64,000 bases of DNA from NCBI GenBank assembly GCA_943736015.1, contig OX031058.1, positions 6,782,001 through 6,846,000 of the forward strand, given 5' to 3'. The notes under the pieces are model-generated. The model was not told the DNA's origin and made no database searches. It saw nothing but the letters and a program-made list of their open reading frames with translations. Positions within the stretch are counted from its first letter, which is position 1; each line of letters begins with the position of its first letter. A program made the translations under genes and the position numbers. The DNA comes from Tridacna crocea (Eukaryota > Mollusca > Bivalvia > Cardiida > Cardiidae). Below are positions 23,001 to 32,584 of this stretch, one piece after another.

Positions 23001-23617
23001 GTTATCAGCATTTTCCTTCACTCATCATAGTTTCTAAGGGCTATTTTCTAGGGGTTGCATGAAAAAACAGGGGTTTTCCTTATACAGGATAAAGACAGTT
23101 TTTAAGCCTGTACATGTACTTTAACTCATTACCAAACAACAAAATTATAGACTCGTCCAAATTCAAAGCATTTGCAGATGACAAAATTAACGTGACTTAA
23201 ATATTGAAGTTTGTTTTGGGAAAGGTAGAAAACACTGTGGGAAATGGAGAAAATGCTGGTTACCAGCATTTTCTCCTTTTCCCACAATGTTTTCAAAAGG
23301 CTTCCCTCTTAGGGTCGTGAAAACCAGGGATTGTTTGGTAAAAGGTTAACTGAATTCAACTTGCTCCAGGTTTGTAGCAATATTTCTTTTCATTCTTTGA
23401 AGATGGAGAGTAGACAACAAACACATAAAATGAACAGAATTAACACTTACTCTGCATCATGGGCGCCAGTTCCAAATCCAGCCCCATGTCCTGTGAGGTC
23501 CCCTGGGGGTCCATGCCCTTCAGGGTAGACTTTTTGTGGAGGGACACCAGGTGGTCCCTGCTGAACGGCATACCCAATGTATGAACACAGTATGAGAAAA
23601 AATGTTTCCTTCCACAT
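8043..23617 (-). CDS. MCFD2: MCFD2-like EF-hand protein (LMAN1 cargo-receptor partner), 4 exons
   Basis: Coding exons, in order on the minus strand: 23617-23451, 19937-19780, 13498-13387 and 8109-8043; 504 nt, 167 residues plus TAG. All junctions are GT-AG and the phases match (GA|G, G|AT, GG|A). Residues 1-18 (MWKETFFLILCSYIGYAV) form a signal peptide. Residues 20-54 are a Gly/Pro-rich linker. EF-hand 1 loop is residues 87-98 (DYDNNNKLDGLE) and EF-hand 2 loop is 141-152 (DLNGDGYIEYVE), both with all calcium-ligand positions filled. The segment EHIKEHL ... HYFKLHDYD ... LDGLE matches the MCFD2 family closely. In vertebrates MCFD2 binds LMAN1 (ERGIC-53) in the ER lumen and helps export cargo such as coagulation factors V and VIII; a general glycoprotein-export role is inferred here. 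The second Met (23617) was chosen over the one at 23659 because the hydrophobic stretch then starts at residue 6. The introns are 3.5, 6.3 and 5.3 kb and packed with MITEs. Confidence 0.9.
8140..8367 (-). mobile_element. TTAA MITE, ends diverged
   Basis: Intact core palindrome and both flanking blocks; TTAA not preserved. MCFD2 intron 3. Confidence 0.6.
8497..8725 (-). mobile_element. TTAA MITE, CAGATGAC variant
   Basis: Left TTAA present. The left arm carries the GATGTGGCT..AATGGTGCA variant seen also at 4062 and 35247. A half copy lies just upstream (8400-8490). Confidence 0.7.
8749..10358 (-). mobile_element. TTAA MITE interrupted by a tandem-cored element
   Basis: The left half runs from TTAA at 8749 to AACATTAAGGG. 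The right half resumes at AAGGAGAAAATGCTGGTTAC (about 10251) and ends GGGTTTAA. The insertion point is in the left arm of the palindrome. Confidence 0.8.
8869..10250 (+). mobile_element. tandem-cored element, ACAAGAG head (core type 2)
   Basis: Begins ACAAGAGCGGCAAATTGTCG, which includes a small hairpin (GCGGCAAATTGTCGC). About eight tandem units of roughly 155-160 bp follow, each with GGAGATATGCTCCGGACAAA and GCAATAACTCAAAAATTAAG. It ends in a GC-rich tail (GCCCGCCCGCCC, then CCCGTCTTTGATGGGCGTAT). A reverse copy is at 37959-39042. No coding capacity. The layout (hairpin head, minisatellite core, unique tail) is that of pearl/Helentron-like non-autonomous elements. Confidence 0.75.
10485..12533 (+). 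mobile_element. TTAAAGGTGG-ended repeat, interrupted by a pearl-like element
   Basis: Left part 10485-10605 and right part 12106-12533 together equal the repeat also present at 48801-50141. The ends are TTAAAGGTGG and CCACCTTTAA, consistent with TTAA duplication plus AGGTGG termini. The interior is AT-rich and non-coding. Confidence 0.8.
10606..12105 (+). mobile_element. pearl/Helentron-like element (core type 1)
   Basis: The head is ACAAGAGGGCCAAGATGGCC (hairpin AGGGCCA/TGGCCCT) followed by GATCGCTCACCTGA. About eight tandem units of roughly 140-150 bp follow, each containing GCAAGTAGCCCCCATTCACC and GAAAAGGGTCACCCAAGGAA. The tail holds a TTGAGCAC..GTGGTCA hairpin, then GGTGAGCTAA. GCTCACCTGA near the head and TCAGGTGAGC near the tail are subterminal inverted repeats. 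A 3' hairpin about ten bases before CTAA fits Helitron/Helentron ends. Non-coding. Confidence 0.75.
12727..12918 (-). mobile_element. TTAA MITE with half of the palindrome deleted
   Basis: Left arm and right block are present, but the core goes from GAGAAAATGATGGTTAC straight to GGCTTCTTCC, so it can no longer fold. MCFD2 intron 3. Confidence 0.65.
13240..13348 (-). mobile_element. TTAA MITE right-half fragment
   Basis: Retains CTCCTTTTCCCACAATGTTT and the GTGTGGTAAAGAGTTAA end. Confidence 0.6.
13800..13958. mobile_element. ~155-bp hairpin MITE
   Basis: Near-perfect palindrome: TATCGTGGTATATCGTTCAA on the left is mirrored by TTGAACGATATACCACGATA on the right, and GAGTTATGAGGC by GCCTCATAACTC. 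The loop is TCGGGCTATCGCCCTCG, itself a small hairpin. It lies in MCFD2 intron 2. Confidence 0.75.
13960..14111 (-). mobile_element. TTAA MITE left half
   Basis: Starts at TTAA and ends abruptly after GCTGGTAACC, where the next copy begins at its own TTAA. Confidence 0.7.
14108..14320 (+). mobile_element. TTAA MITE
   Basis: Both ends and palindrome present; its right TTAA is shared with the subfamily-2 element. Confidence 0.75.
14317..14545 (+). mobile_element. TTAA MITE subfamily 2 (different palindromic core)
   Basis: Ends TTAACCCTTTACCCCATAAG and ..GGAGTAAAGGATTAA. The core palindrome is GTGAAATTGCTCGTCACGAG with its mirror, flanked by the same AACATTGTG / CACAATGTTTTC blocks as the main family. 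A second copy is at 20028-20253. Confidence 0.8.
14556..14776 (+). mobile_element. decayed TTAA MITE
   Basis: Several recognisable blocks (GTAGAAAACATTGTG, TTTGTCATCTGTAGATG), with both ends degraded. Confidence 0.5.
14790..15120. other. no feature seen
   Basis: Non-repetitive intron sequence of MCFD2. I see nothing supportable here. Confidence 0.4.
15121..15349 (+). mobile_element. TTAA MITE
   Basis: Intact; its right TTAA is shared with a same-orientation neighbour. Confidence 0.85.
15346..15578 (+). mobile_element. TTAA MITE, direct tandem neighbour
   Basis: Same orientation as the copy before it, sharing TTAA at 15346-15349; the left arm of the palindrome is degraded. Confidence 0.8.
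15627..15855 (-). mobile_element. TTAA MITE
   Basis: Close to consensus; both TTAA ends present. Confidence 0.85.
15985..16177 (-). mobile_element. decayed TTAA MITE
   Basis: CTGCCAGATGAGAGAG and CCAGCATTTTCTCCTTTTCC blocks remain; abuts the next copy. Confidence 0.5.
16174..16403 (-). mobile_element. TTAA MITE, twin of 9-238
   Basis: Shares the diagnostic CCACACGAGAAAA left end and the ACTGTGGG/CCCACAGTG arm change with the copy at 9-238, so the two are close relatives. Confidence 0.85.
16450..16676 (+). mobile_element. TTAA MITE, old and diverged
   Basis: TTAA at both ends; the internal palindrome is lost by substitutions. Confidence 0.6.
16735..16847 (+). mobile_element. TTAA MITE right-half fragment
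   Basis: Begins after the palindrome and retains the CAGTCACTTTTATTTTGTCG block and GGTAATGAGTTA end. Confidence 0.65.
16850..18120. other. no feature seen (MCFD2 intron 2)
   Basis: AT-rich intron sequence with no MITE copy and no coding segment that I can support. Confidence 0.5.
18130..18290 (+). mobile_element. decayed TTAA MITE
   Basis: CCTTTTACCACAATTACC and AAGAAGGCTTC blocks remain. Confidence 0.45.
18291..18519 (-). mobile_element. TTAA MITE
   Basis: Complete; shares its right TTAA with the next copy. Confidence 0.8.
18516..18754 (+). mobile_element. TTAA MITE, diverged
   Basis: Left TTAA shared with the previous copy; core degraded; right end TTGA. Confidence 0.65.
18836..19496. 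mobile_element. cluster of decayed TTAA MITE fragments
   Basis: At least three degraded copies: one starting CTTTACCAAATGACTAAATC, one around ACTCTTGCCAAATGTAAAAA with a partial core, and a right half ending TTGTTTGGTC. Confidence 0.5.
20028..20253 (-). mobile_element. TTAA MITE subfamily 2, second copy
   Basis: Reverse of the 14317 copy; its core is GTGAAATTGCTCATGATGAG plus mirror. The loop differs from the other copy yet remains palindromic. Confidence 0.8.
20247..20495 (-). mobile_element. tRNA-derived SINE
   Basis: On the minus strand the head reads GCCCGGGTGGCTCAGAGGTG (A-box like), followed about 45 bases on by GGTTGTGAGTTCTATACCC (B-box like). The tail part (GGTCATATCATTG ... CCTGGCTCTCTCACACCAGT) recurs at 51290. 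It lies in MCFD2 intron 1. Confidence 0.65.
20545..21179. mobile_element. cluster of decayed TTAA MITEs
   Basis: Three diverged copies. The middle one (about 20728-20900, plus) keeps a palindromic core with arms changed to AAAAAAGGAG. The last ends GTGTGGTAAAGGGTTAA at 21179. Confidence 0.55.
21180..22264. other. no clear feature
   Basis: MCFD2 intron 1. It contains a dispersed motif CAGTCTGATCTTTGATCTAC (21275) that also occurs near 3415, 35025 and 48745, but no coding segment that I can support. Confidence 0.4.
22265..22493 (-). mobile_element. TTAA MITE
   Basis: Complete with both TTAA ends. Confidence 0.8.
22709..22931 (+). mobile_element. TTAA MITE, diverged
   Basis: Left TTAA and core present; right end GAAGAGTTTA. 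Confidence 0.65.
23121..23349 (-). mobile_element. TTAA MITE
   Basis: Complete; it ends about 100 bp from the MCFD2 first-exon donor site. Confidence 0.8.
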
Positions 23618-23660
23618 TGTTTGTAAGTTGAGATGGTAGTCCCTGGAAATCTGAAGCATA

Positions 23661-23870
23661 TTAGCTCTTTACCAACAACAAAAATCTGGACTGGTCCAAA
23701 TTGAAAAGATTTGCAGATGACAATTTAAATGTAACTGAAACGATGATTTTTGTTTTAGATGGAAAATAAAATGTTGTGGAAAAAGGACATATTCTGGTTA
23801 AATGCATTTTCTCCTTTTCCCAAAATGTTTTCAAAAGTCTTCTCTTACAGGGTCATTAAAACTCGGGTGA
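23661..23870 (-). mobile_element. TTAA MITE just upstream of MCFD2 exon 1
   Basis: Starts 44 bp upstream of the chosen ATG; ends and core partly degraded. It occupies the probable 5' UTR or promoter of MCFD2. Confidence 0.6.
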
Positions 23871-24015
23871 ACCTGTTACCACACAGCAAAAGTTTAGATC
23901 TATCCTAACTGAAATCATTTGCAGTCGACAATTTCAAAGTGGCTAAAATGTTGCAATTTTGCTTTGATAGGGTAGAAAACTTTGTGGGAAAAGGAGAAAA
24001 TGCTGGTTATTAAAT
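23868..24015 (-). mobile_element. TTAA MITE left half
   Basis: Breaks off inside the core after GAGAAAATGCTGGTTA. Confidence 0.6.
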
Positions 24016-24058
24016 TTCCTGAAAACCACTTTCATCTAAAATAAACCCTATTGTTAAA

Positions 24059-25594
24059 ACAAGAGGGCCAAGATGGCCCTGGATCGCTCACCTGAGTTTT
24101 GAGATGACCATAGCCTATTTTTTTTTTTGAGGTATTGAAACATTGGAACCAAATTTATAATTTTGCTAAGCAATTTTCAAAAGGTCACCTGTAAAATTCA
24201 TTTCCAAATCTGACCATCAGTTTCAAAAAGAAGAATTTTTAAGAATTCTTCATTTCTGTATAAGAGCAAGTATCCCCCATCCATGAGAGCCATGTTTCTT
24301 GATGGATCAAAATTTACGAACAAGTTTTGAAAAGGGTCACCCAAGGAACATTTCAGAAAATTTCTTTTAAAATCTGACCAGGGGTTTCAGAGAAAGAGAA
24401 TTTTCAAGAATATCATCATGTGCATATAGTGCAAGTAGCTCCCATTCACAAGAGCAAGGATCACCCAAGGAACATCTCTGTCAAATTATTCTAAAATCTG
24501 ACTAGGGGTTTCAGAGAAAAAGAATTTTCAAGAATTTCTTCATTTCCCTATAGTGCATTCACCCAGAGCCATGTTTCTTGACGGATTAAAATTTTTTGAA
24601 CAATTTTTGAAAAGGGTCACCCGAGGAATATCCCAGAGAAATTATTTCAAAATCTGACCAGTGGTTTCAGAGAAGAAGAATTTTTAAAAATTTCTTCATT
24701 TCCCTATAGTGCAAGTAGCCCCCATTCACCAGAGCCATGTTTCTTGACGGATTAAAATTTTGTGAACAATTTTTGAAAAGGGTCACCCAAGGAATATCCC
24801 AGAGAAATTATTTCAAAATCTGACCAGTGGTTTCAGAGAAGAAAAAATTTTAAGAATTTCCTCATTTCCCAATAGTGCAAGTAGCCCCCATTCACCAGAG
24901 CCATGTTTCTTGACGGATCAAAATTTCGCGAACAATTTTTGAAAAGGGTCACCCAAGGAACATCTCTGTGAAATTATTTCGAAATCTGACCAGCGGTTTG
25001 GGAGAAGAAGATTTTTTAAGAATTCCTTCATTTCTGTATAGTGCAAGTAGCCCCCATTCACCAGAGCCACATTTTTTGACGATCAAAATTTCACGAACAA
25101 TTTTTGAAAAGGGTCACCCAAGGAACATATCTGTGAAATTATTTCATAATCCAACCAGTGGTTTCAGAGGAGAAGATTTTTTAAGAATTCCTTCATTTCT
25201 GTATAGTGCAAGTAGCCCCCATTCACCAGAGCCACAATTTTTGACGGATCAAAATTTCACGAACAATTTTTGAAAAGGGTCACCCAAGGAACATATAGAT
25301 CTGTGAAATAATTTCAAAATCCGACCAGCGGTTTCAGAGGAGAAGATTTTCAAAGAATTTGCTAAAAAATTCCATTTCGTTGCCATGGCAACCAGAGTTT
25401 TTGACGGAATCAAATTCTGTGAACAATTTTTAAAGAGGACCTCCCAAGGAACATTCCTGCCAAGTTTGGTCCAAATTGGCCCAGTGGTTTAGGAGGAGTT
25501 GATGTTTACAGAATTGTTGACGACGCACGACGGACGACGGACACCCAGTGACCCTAAAAGCTCCCCTTGAGCACATTGTGCTCAGGTGAGCTAA
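24059..25594 (+). mobile_element. pearl/Helentron-like element (core type 1), second copy
   Basis: Same head, tandem units and tail as 10606-12105. The tail hairpin is perfect here (TGAGCAC-ATT-GTGCTCA), then GGTGAGCTAA. The last unit is followed by the diverged block CATTTCGTTGCCATGGCAAC, as in the other copy. It carries one more partial head unit, so unit number differs between copies. Confidence 0.75.
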
Positions 25595-25805
25595 AAAGAA
25601 CAGTGTTCGTCTTGACTCATGATGCTTTATTCAGTTTCGTACACAACTTAGATTTTGGGAAGTTGCGTTACTGATGACCCACTTTCATTTATTTTGGGAG
25701 TCATTTGAATTAAAATGACATGCGAGAAGGGGTCATTTCTCAGGGTTTGTGCATCATGGAAAACCCTGGGGAGTGATGGTACCCTAAATCTGTTATCCAT
25801 TATTT

Positions 25806-25869
25806 CTCTCCTAAACCCTATGTTATGGGTACTCATTAGAATCATCTGATAACATAGGGTTTAGTAGAG
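25806..25869. repeat. short inverted repeat (21-bp stem)
   Basis: CTCTCCTAAACCCTATGTTA on the left is mirrored by TAACATAGGGTTTAGTAGAG on the right, with one mismatch and a loop of about 20 bases. Confidence 0.65.
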
Positions 25870-26009
25870 AATTATCAATATTTTCAATTTTGAAATCAAA
25901 ATCACTCTCTCTACCTGGACTCTCCCATCTGCTATAGATTTGGTTCTGATAAGGAGAGGGGCAAAAACATAAACACCGAGACCATAGGCTTGCTTATAAG
26001 CTTTCTTAA

Positions 26010-29000
26010 GGGTGTGGCTAAAACGCGGACGCGTTAAGCGGACCATATAAACGAAGAGGAAAAAAAGCGGACGATATGAAATATAGAGGGAAAAAGCGGA
26101 CGCCGACCTGCACCTAATTCGGTGTCTAATATTAGTTTTATAAAAGCAATTATTCTTTTTTTCAGATTAATCTACTTGATAATTTTATAATTAATGATGT
26201 ATATATATTTCAAGTTTTTTTTTGTTTTTACACAAATAAACAGAAATGTTTGTATAGTTTATTTCACTTTCTTACATGCATTGATCGTTAGGGACATGTA
26301 TATTCATGTACGATTTATCGTTGTTATCAGATGGAAAGATAATCAAAATTTAGAGTCATAATTGAATAAATTAAAAAAAGCTGGCGATTTGAAACATTGA
26401 GGAAAAACTCGGGCGCCGTCTTACATACTTACTTATTTGGCCGTATACTTAGTATTTTTTAATTACTTTATTAACTTTTTTTCTTTAAGATATATCAAGA
26501 AATGAATGGATAATTAATAATTTCGTGCACATTAATTATATAGCTTTAGAGACAGATTAACTAAAATCAATGAAGAGGAAAAAAGCGGACGATATGTAAC
26601 AAAGAAGGAAAACGCGGACGATATGAAATATATAGCGGGAAAACGCGGACGCCTTCTTGCACATTTTTTTTATCTCTCTCTCTCTACATATAAATTAATT
26701 CTTTTAGATATATCAATAAATGAAACGATAATTAATAATTATGTATAAAACATTTTTATAGTTTGAGAGATAGATTAAGCAAAATCAATAAAGAGGAAAA
26801 ACGCGGACGATATGAAACAAAGAAGGAAAACGCGGACGATATGAAATATAGAGGGAAAACGCGGACACCTTCTTGCACACTTATTTGGGTTTTTAGTATT
26901 TTGTTTTATCTATCTCTCTCTATATATTAATTCTTTAAGATATATCAATAAATGAATCGATAATTAACAATTACGTATGTATACACTTTTTAGTTTTAGA
27001 GACAGATTAACCAAAATCAATATAGAGGGAAAAGGCAGACGATATGAAACAAAGAAGGAAAACGCGGACGATATGAAATACAGAGGGAAAAGGCGGACGC
27101 CTTCTTGCACACTTATTTGGGTTCATTAGTATATATTTTTTTAATATCTATCTATAATAAAAAGTGTATGTATACGTAATTGTTAATTATCGATTCATTT
27201 ATTGATATATCTTAAAGAAATTAAAAAAAAAAAAAGAAGTAATAAACCCAAATAAATGTTTAAGAAGGCGTCCGCTTTTTTGCCTCTATATATTTCATAT
27301 CGTCCGCGTTTTCCTTCTTTGTTACATATCGTCCGCTTTTTTCCTCTTCATTGATTTTGGTTAATCTGTCTCTAAAGCTGTATAATTAATGTGCACAAAA
27401 TTATTAATTATCCATTCATTTCTTGATATATCTTAAAGAAAAAGCTTTCTTGTATAATTTCAATCTGAATCAATAATTTTAATATCTATTATTGCCGTAG
27501 CATTTATTCTAGACAAGTTGTTTTGTGGACATTGTTTCCCCTGCCAAAAATGACATTGCTTAAAACAAACATATAAGAAATTTAAATGAGAGAGGGAGAG
27601 AGAGACAGAAAGACAGACAGGCGGATGGACGGACGGACGGGCACCCATTTATTTATGAAACCCAACGGTTTTTATTTAAGTCGCCCGACAAACAATTGAA
27701 GGTAACCTTAGTTTAATCAGTATGATATGTAAAACTGAAAAAGAAAAACGATCATAATTTGATTGACCACCGTTCTTATCATATAAGATGGAAAGGTATT
27801 TTAGTGGTAAAGCTTTTAATTCAATAAAATTCATACACCTTGTCCAAAAAGGCTTATGGCATGGCAAGGCGGAAAACGCGGACGATATAAAACAAAGAGG
27901 AAAAATGCGGACGATATGAAATAAAGAGGGAAAACGCGGACGCTATGAAAGAGACGCCTTCTTACACAACAATCTGTACTGGTATTAGAATTTCAAATAA
28001 CATTTTTGTATAATCATCACATTGTAAACATTGTAAATTAGGCTCAAATGATTGATTTTGCTAATGATAGGTTTAAAAAAATAGTACGGAAAAAGGATAC
28101 AATGCTGAGGCTTGAAATACGAGGAAATGCCCACCGGCAAATGAAGAAAATATGGGTACAAGATAGAAACAGTATGGCACAAGCAAACATGAGAGGGAGG
28201 GATGGGAGCAAGACGAGATGACAATAGAGAGAGAGTCTAGACAAAGATTCACAATGCAAACGATTAAACAAAGATGGAAAATTCGGCAGCTACTACATTA
28301 TAAACAAGTACAGTCAATGGAAAATAAAGGGAGTTTTTCAAAAGTTTAACAAGTTAAAGAGTTGCCGAATTCTTTAATTTACATACAAATTGGCCGTATA
28401 TGGTAGTAATTGGATTATGATGTAATCACTCTATTCAAAGACAGATAAACAGCCGATTTATTAATCAAATTATGATCATTTTTCACAGTTTTACATATCA
28501 TATTCATTAATTTAGGGTTACCTTTAACTGTTTGTCGGGCGACATAAATAAAAACCGTTTGGTTTCATAAATAAATGGGTGCCCGTCCGTCCGTCTCTCT
28601 GTCTCTCTGTTGTTTTTATTTATGGGGTTTTTTTTGGTCTCATTGTTTACTAAAATATCATGTTTCGGAAAAAAGTGGGTTTCTTGTATAATTTCAATCT
28701 GAATCAAGAACAAAAAGGCCACTTGTGCATGCAAAACACGAAACCTCTTATATGTTTGTTTTTTCAAGCAATGTCATTTTTTCCTTCTTTGTTTCATATA
28801 GTCCGCCTTTTCCCTCTATATTGAGTTTGGTTAATCTGTCTCCAAAGCTAAAAAATGTAATTATACGTGATAATTAATTATCGATTCATTTATTGATATA
28901 TCTTAAAGAATTAATATATATAGAGAGATAGATAAAACAAAATACTAATAAACCCATATAAGTGTACAAGAAGGCGTCCGCGTTTTCCTTCTTTGTTTCA

Positions 29001-30718
29001 TATCGTCCGCGTTTTCCTCCTTTGTTTCATATCGTCCGCGCTTTTCCTCTTTATTGATTTTGGTTAATCTGTCTCTAAAGCTAAAAAAATGTATGTTATC
29101 GTCATTATTAATTATCGATTCATTTATTGATATATCTTAAAGAATTGATTTATATTCAGAGAGAGATAGATTAAAAAGAATAAAAAAAAAAAATAGTAAT
29201 AAACCCAAATAAATGTGTAAGAAGGCGTCCGCGTTTTCCCTGTATATATTTCATATCGTCCGCGTTTTCCTTCTTTGTTACATATCGTCCGCTTTTTTCC
29301 TCTTCATTGATTTTGGTTAATCTGTCTCTAAAGCTATATAATTAATGTGCACGAAATTATCAATTATCCATTCATTTCTTGATATATCTTAAAGGAAAAG
29401 CTTTCTTGTATAATTTCAACCTGAATTTAGAACAAAAAGGCCGCTTGTGTGTGCATGCAAAACACGAATCTCTTACATGTTTGTTTCAAGCAATGTCATT
29501 TTTAGCAGGGGAAACAATGTCCACAAAACAACTTGTCTAGAATAAATGCTACGGCAGAGATAGATATTAAAAAAATATATACTAATGAACCCAAATAAGT
29601 GTGCAAGAAGGCGTCCGCCTTTTCCCTCTGTATTTCATATCGTCCGCGTTTTCCTTCTTTGTTTCATATCGTCCGCCTTTTCCCTCTATATTGATTTTGG
29701 TTAATCTGTCTCTAAAACTAAAAAGTGTATACATATGTAATTGTTAATTATCGATTCATTTATTGATATATCTTAAAGAATTAATATATAGAGAGAGATA
29801 GATAAAACAAAATACTAAAAACCCAAATAAGTGTGCAAGAAGGCGTCCGCGTTTTCCCTCTATATTTCATATCGTCCGCGTTTTCCTACTTTGTTTCATA
29901 TCGTCCGCGTTTTTCCTCTTTATTGATTTTGCTTAATCTATCTCTCAAACTATAAAAATGTTTGTATACATAATTATTAATTATCGTTTCATTTATTGAT
30001 ATATCTAAAAGAATTAATTTATATGTAGAGAGAGAGAGAGATAAAAAAAATGTGCAAGAAGGCGTCCGCGTTTTCCCGCTATATATTTCATATCGTCCGC
30101 GTTTTCCTTCTTTGTTACATATCGTCCGCTTTTTTCCTCTTCATTGATTTTAGTTAATCTGTCTCTAAAGCTATATAATTAATGTGCACGAAATTATTAA
30201 TTATCCATTCATTTCTTGATATATCTTAAAGAAAAAAAGTTAATAAAGTAATTAAAAAATACTAAGTATACGGCCAAATAAGTAAGTATGTAAGACGGCG
30301 CCCGAGTTTTTCCTCAATGTTTCAAATCGCCAGCTTTTTTTAATTTATACAATTATGACTCTAATTTTTGATTATCTTTCCATCTGATAACAACGATAAA
30401 TCGAACATGAATATACATGTCCTTAACGATCAATGCATGTAAGAAAGTGAAATAAACTATACAAACATTTCTGTTTATTTGTGTAAAAACAAAAACAAAA
30501 AAAAAAACTTGAAATATATATACATCATTAATTATAAAATTATCAAGTAGATTAATCTGAAAAAAAGAATAATTGCTTTTATAAAACTAATATTAGACAC
30601 CGAATTAGGTGCAGGTCGGCGTCCGCTTTTTCCCTCTATACTAGTATTTCATATCGTCCGCTTTTTTTCCTCTTCGTTTATATGGTCCGCTTAACGCGTC
30701 CGCGTTTTAGTCACACCC
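26010..30718. mobile_element. 4.7-kb foldback element with 9-bp target duplication (MULE-like)
   Basis: The termini GGGTGTGGCTAAAACGCGGA and (inverse) GGGTGTGACTAAAACGCGGA differ by one base. They are flanked by identical CTTTCTTAA at 26001-26009 and 30719-30727. The inverted arms extend inward about 1.7 kb (left) and 2.2 kb (right). They are internally repetitive: a module with AAACGCGGACGATATGAAA, a TTCTTTAAGATATATCAATA stretch and ACAGATTAACCAAAATCAAT recurs many times, with orientation switches near 27140. The right arm has an extra roughly 600-bp block. Arms meet around a loop of about 800 bp (27710-28510). No transposase frame was seen. A 9-bp duplication with long TIRs suggests the Mutator-like superfamily; this is inference. 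Confidence 0.8.
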
Positions 30719-30727
30719 CTTTCTTAA

Positions 30728-32431
30728 CACTGGACCCACTTATTTCAGTATTACCTGAGACTATTATCTACGTGAAGACCTAATCAGAAATTCATTCACT
30801 ACCCCAAGAAAAGGAATTCTATGAAAGTTAAAGGTATCAACGTGAATAAACTGCCATACTGCAGTTGTGTTGTAGAAGTTAGACTTTCTGTCCTTCAGAG
30901 TTTAAATCCACTTTAATCAATACCTTGGTCTTTTTTAGATATAAATCCTCACAGTTTGCCCTTCAATCTTGAATCAGATTTCCAGAATACGTTACAAAAT
31001 TTATGGTATATTTACTTTATTGATGAGGTGTCACTTGCAGACTTCGTCAAGCTTCAGCAACAATAAGCGCTTTATGTTGCTCTATAAATCTATACGAATG
31101 ATTTTCTAAATGCGTCTACAAGACATGGGTCAATATGCGATACTCTTCTGTTTTGAAGTCAAAAAAGTTTCATACCAGCGAAAAGAGAGCAATGAACCCA
31201 CATGCGAAAGCAGACAAAAATTTCATAAAGACCATAGATGACTTTAAAGAAGTGGTAACAAATCTCTTTTCCCTTTAAGGCGCTAAAATCCGTCAGTAAC
31301 TATTCTAATATTTTGCTCATTTTCCTATCAAAGTCACTGCATGTAAAGCAGTCATGGGTGAATTAACCGGATGGGACCGGATGAGACTTAATAACCGGAT
31401 TGTCATTATGTTTCCCAATGCATTTTATACCTTTCTATATTTACAGGCCATTGCTTCATTTAGGTTATGATGTCATTTACAATTAATTGCAGTTATAATG
31501 GCTGATAACAATAGAGTTATTTGATTCGACCTTAAAGCGTCGGTAAAGCCAAAAATAGGTGATTTTCACTGTTTATAACTTGAAAATATATTAAATAACT
31601 CATCACAACACACATATATCAGACTGGAGAAAACCTCAACATGTCAATTATTGCATTGGTTGCCATGTGTGAAAATGCATGGAGAAACCCACTGATTTCA
31701 CGGACGCAATTAATTGAGACAACCTTGGATATGTTTATTCAAACTATAGGTCTTCGAGAATCTCAGGTGATAAGATTCCATCTCATTAGTGCTATGAAGT
31801 AGTAGACAGGACTATTATTTACAATTCCAACAGTATGTCATAGGAGAATAGGATTGCTCATTTTGTTTTCTTATTTAGATGTAGTAAACTCTTCTTGTAT
31901 TGATGATTATGAATAAGCAATGATTAGCCTGTGTTGTGGTTTCTGTTTAAAATGTCGATAGCTTACGTTTTTCAAACCTAGAATGGGGAAATAATGATCA
32001 AGTGAATGAAGGGTCTGTTTCGACGCTTTGAATAATCACGTGGTGTTTATGTCACAAACATGTCACTGCATAGATTTATGACGAAAAGTCGGCTAATCGT
32101 CGGCAATCATCGATGTAAACAAACAGATAATGTGGCATGGTAGGATCTGTTCTAATTTTAAAATTCTTTTTCTGCCATAGACTGGAACTTTTGAGAACTG
32201 CACCTTTACATATTATCAAAGTCATAATAACGGCCACATTTTATATGGTAAAAATGAAATTTACTTTTTTTTTTATTTAAACAGGTTGTTTATCTAGTTG
32301 GACGCTAAGTACCGAGACTTTTATTCAAGATAGACACTTTTAGAACTGAAAGAAACCAGATAATAAAGTTTGTCAAGCTTTCAAACATGTAACAGGGGAT
32401 GTGTTATAGGAGATCATTCCTTCATTTCTGC
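30728..32431. other. no clear feature; probable TAF1A upstream region
   Basis: Unique-looking sequence between the foldback element and the first recognised TAF1A exon. A missing first exon and promoter may lie here; no ATG segment whose donor phase fits the exon at 32848 could be identified. Confidence 0.4.
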
Positions 32432-32487
32432 ATGGCTGCATCGCATATGAAATCAACACCAAAAACTATGATGAGAAAAATTCTCTT

Positions 32488-32548
32488 TGGCCCAGTGGTT
32501 ATGGTATTGGATTTTGTCTGCACTGGTTCGAATCGTCCAGATGCTGCT
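32488..32548 (+). repeat. tRNA-like SINE head fragment
   Basis: TGGCCCAGTGGTTATGGTAT (A-box like) and GGTTCGAATC (B-box like) about 35 bases apart; no tail seen. Confidence 0.45.
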
Positions 32549-32584
32549 TGCATTTGTTGCAAACTGTCAGGTGCGTAAGATCCT

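Noticed and set aside
24968..25273. 101-codon frame with internal repeats (SSPHSPEPHFL)
   Set aside because: It runs through tandem units of the pearl-like element; the repetition comes from the DNA unit and there is no start context.
28507..28767. 86-codon minus-strand frame in the foldback element
   Set aside because: Low-complexity and arm-repeat derived (KKNPINKNNRETERRTDG); no transposase motif.
32432..32570. ATG segment followed by CAG|GTGCGT as the first TAF1A exon
   Set aside because: It ends in phase 1 whereas the exon at 32848 needs phase 0, and it overlaps a tRNA-like SINE head.
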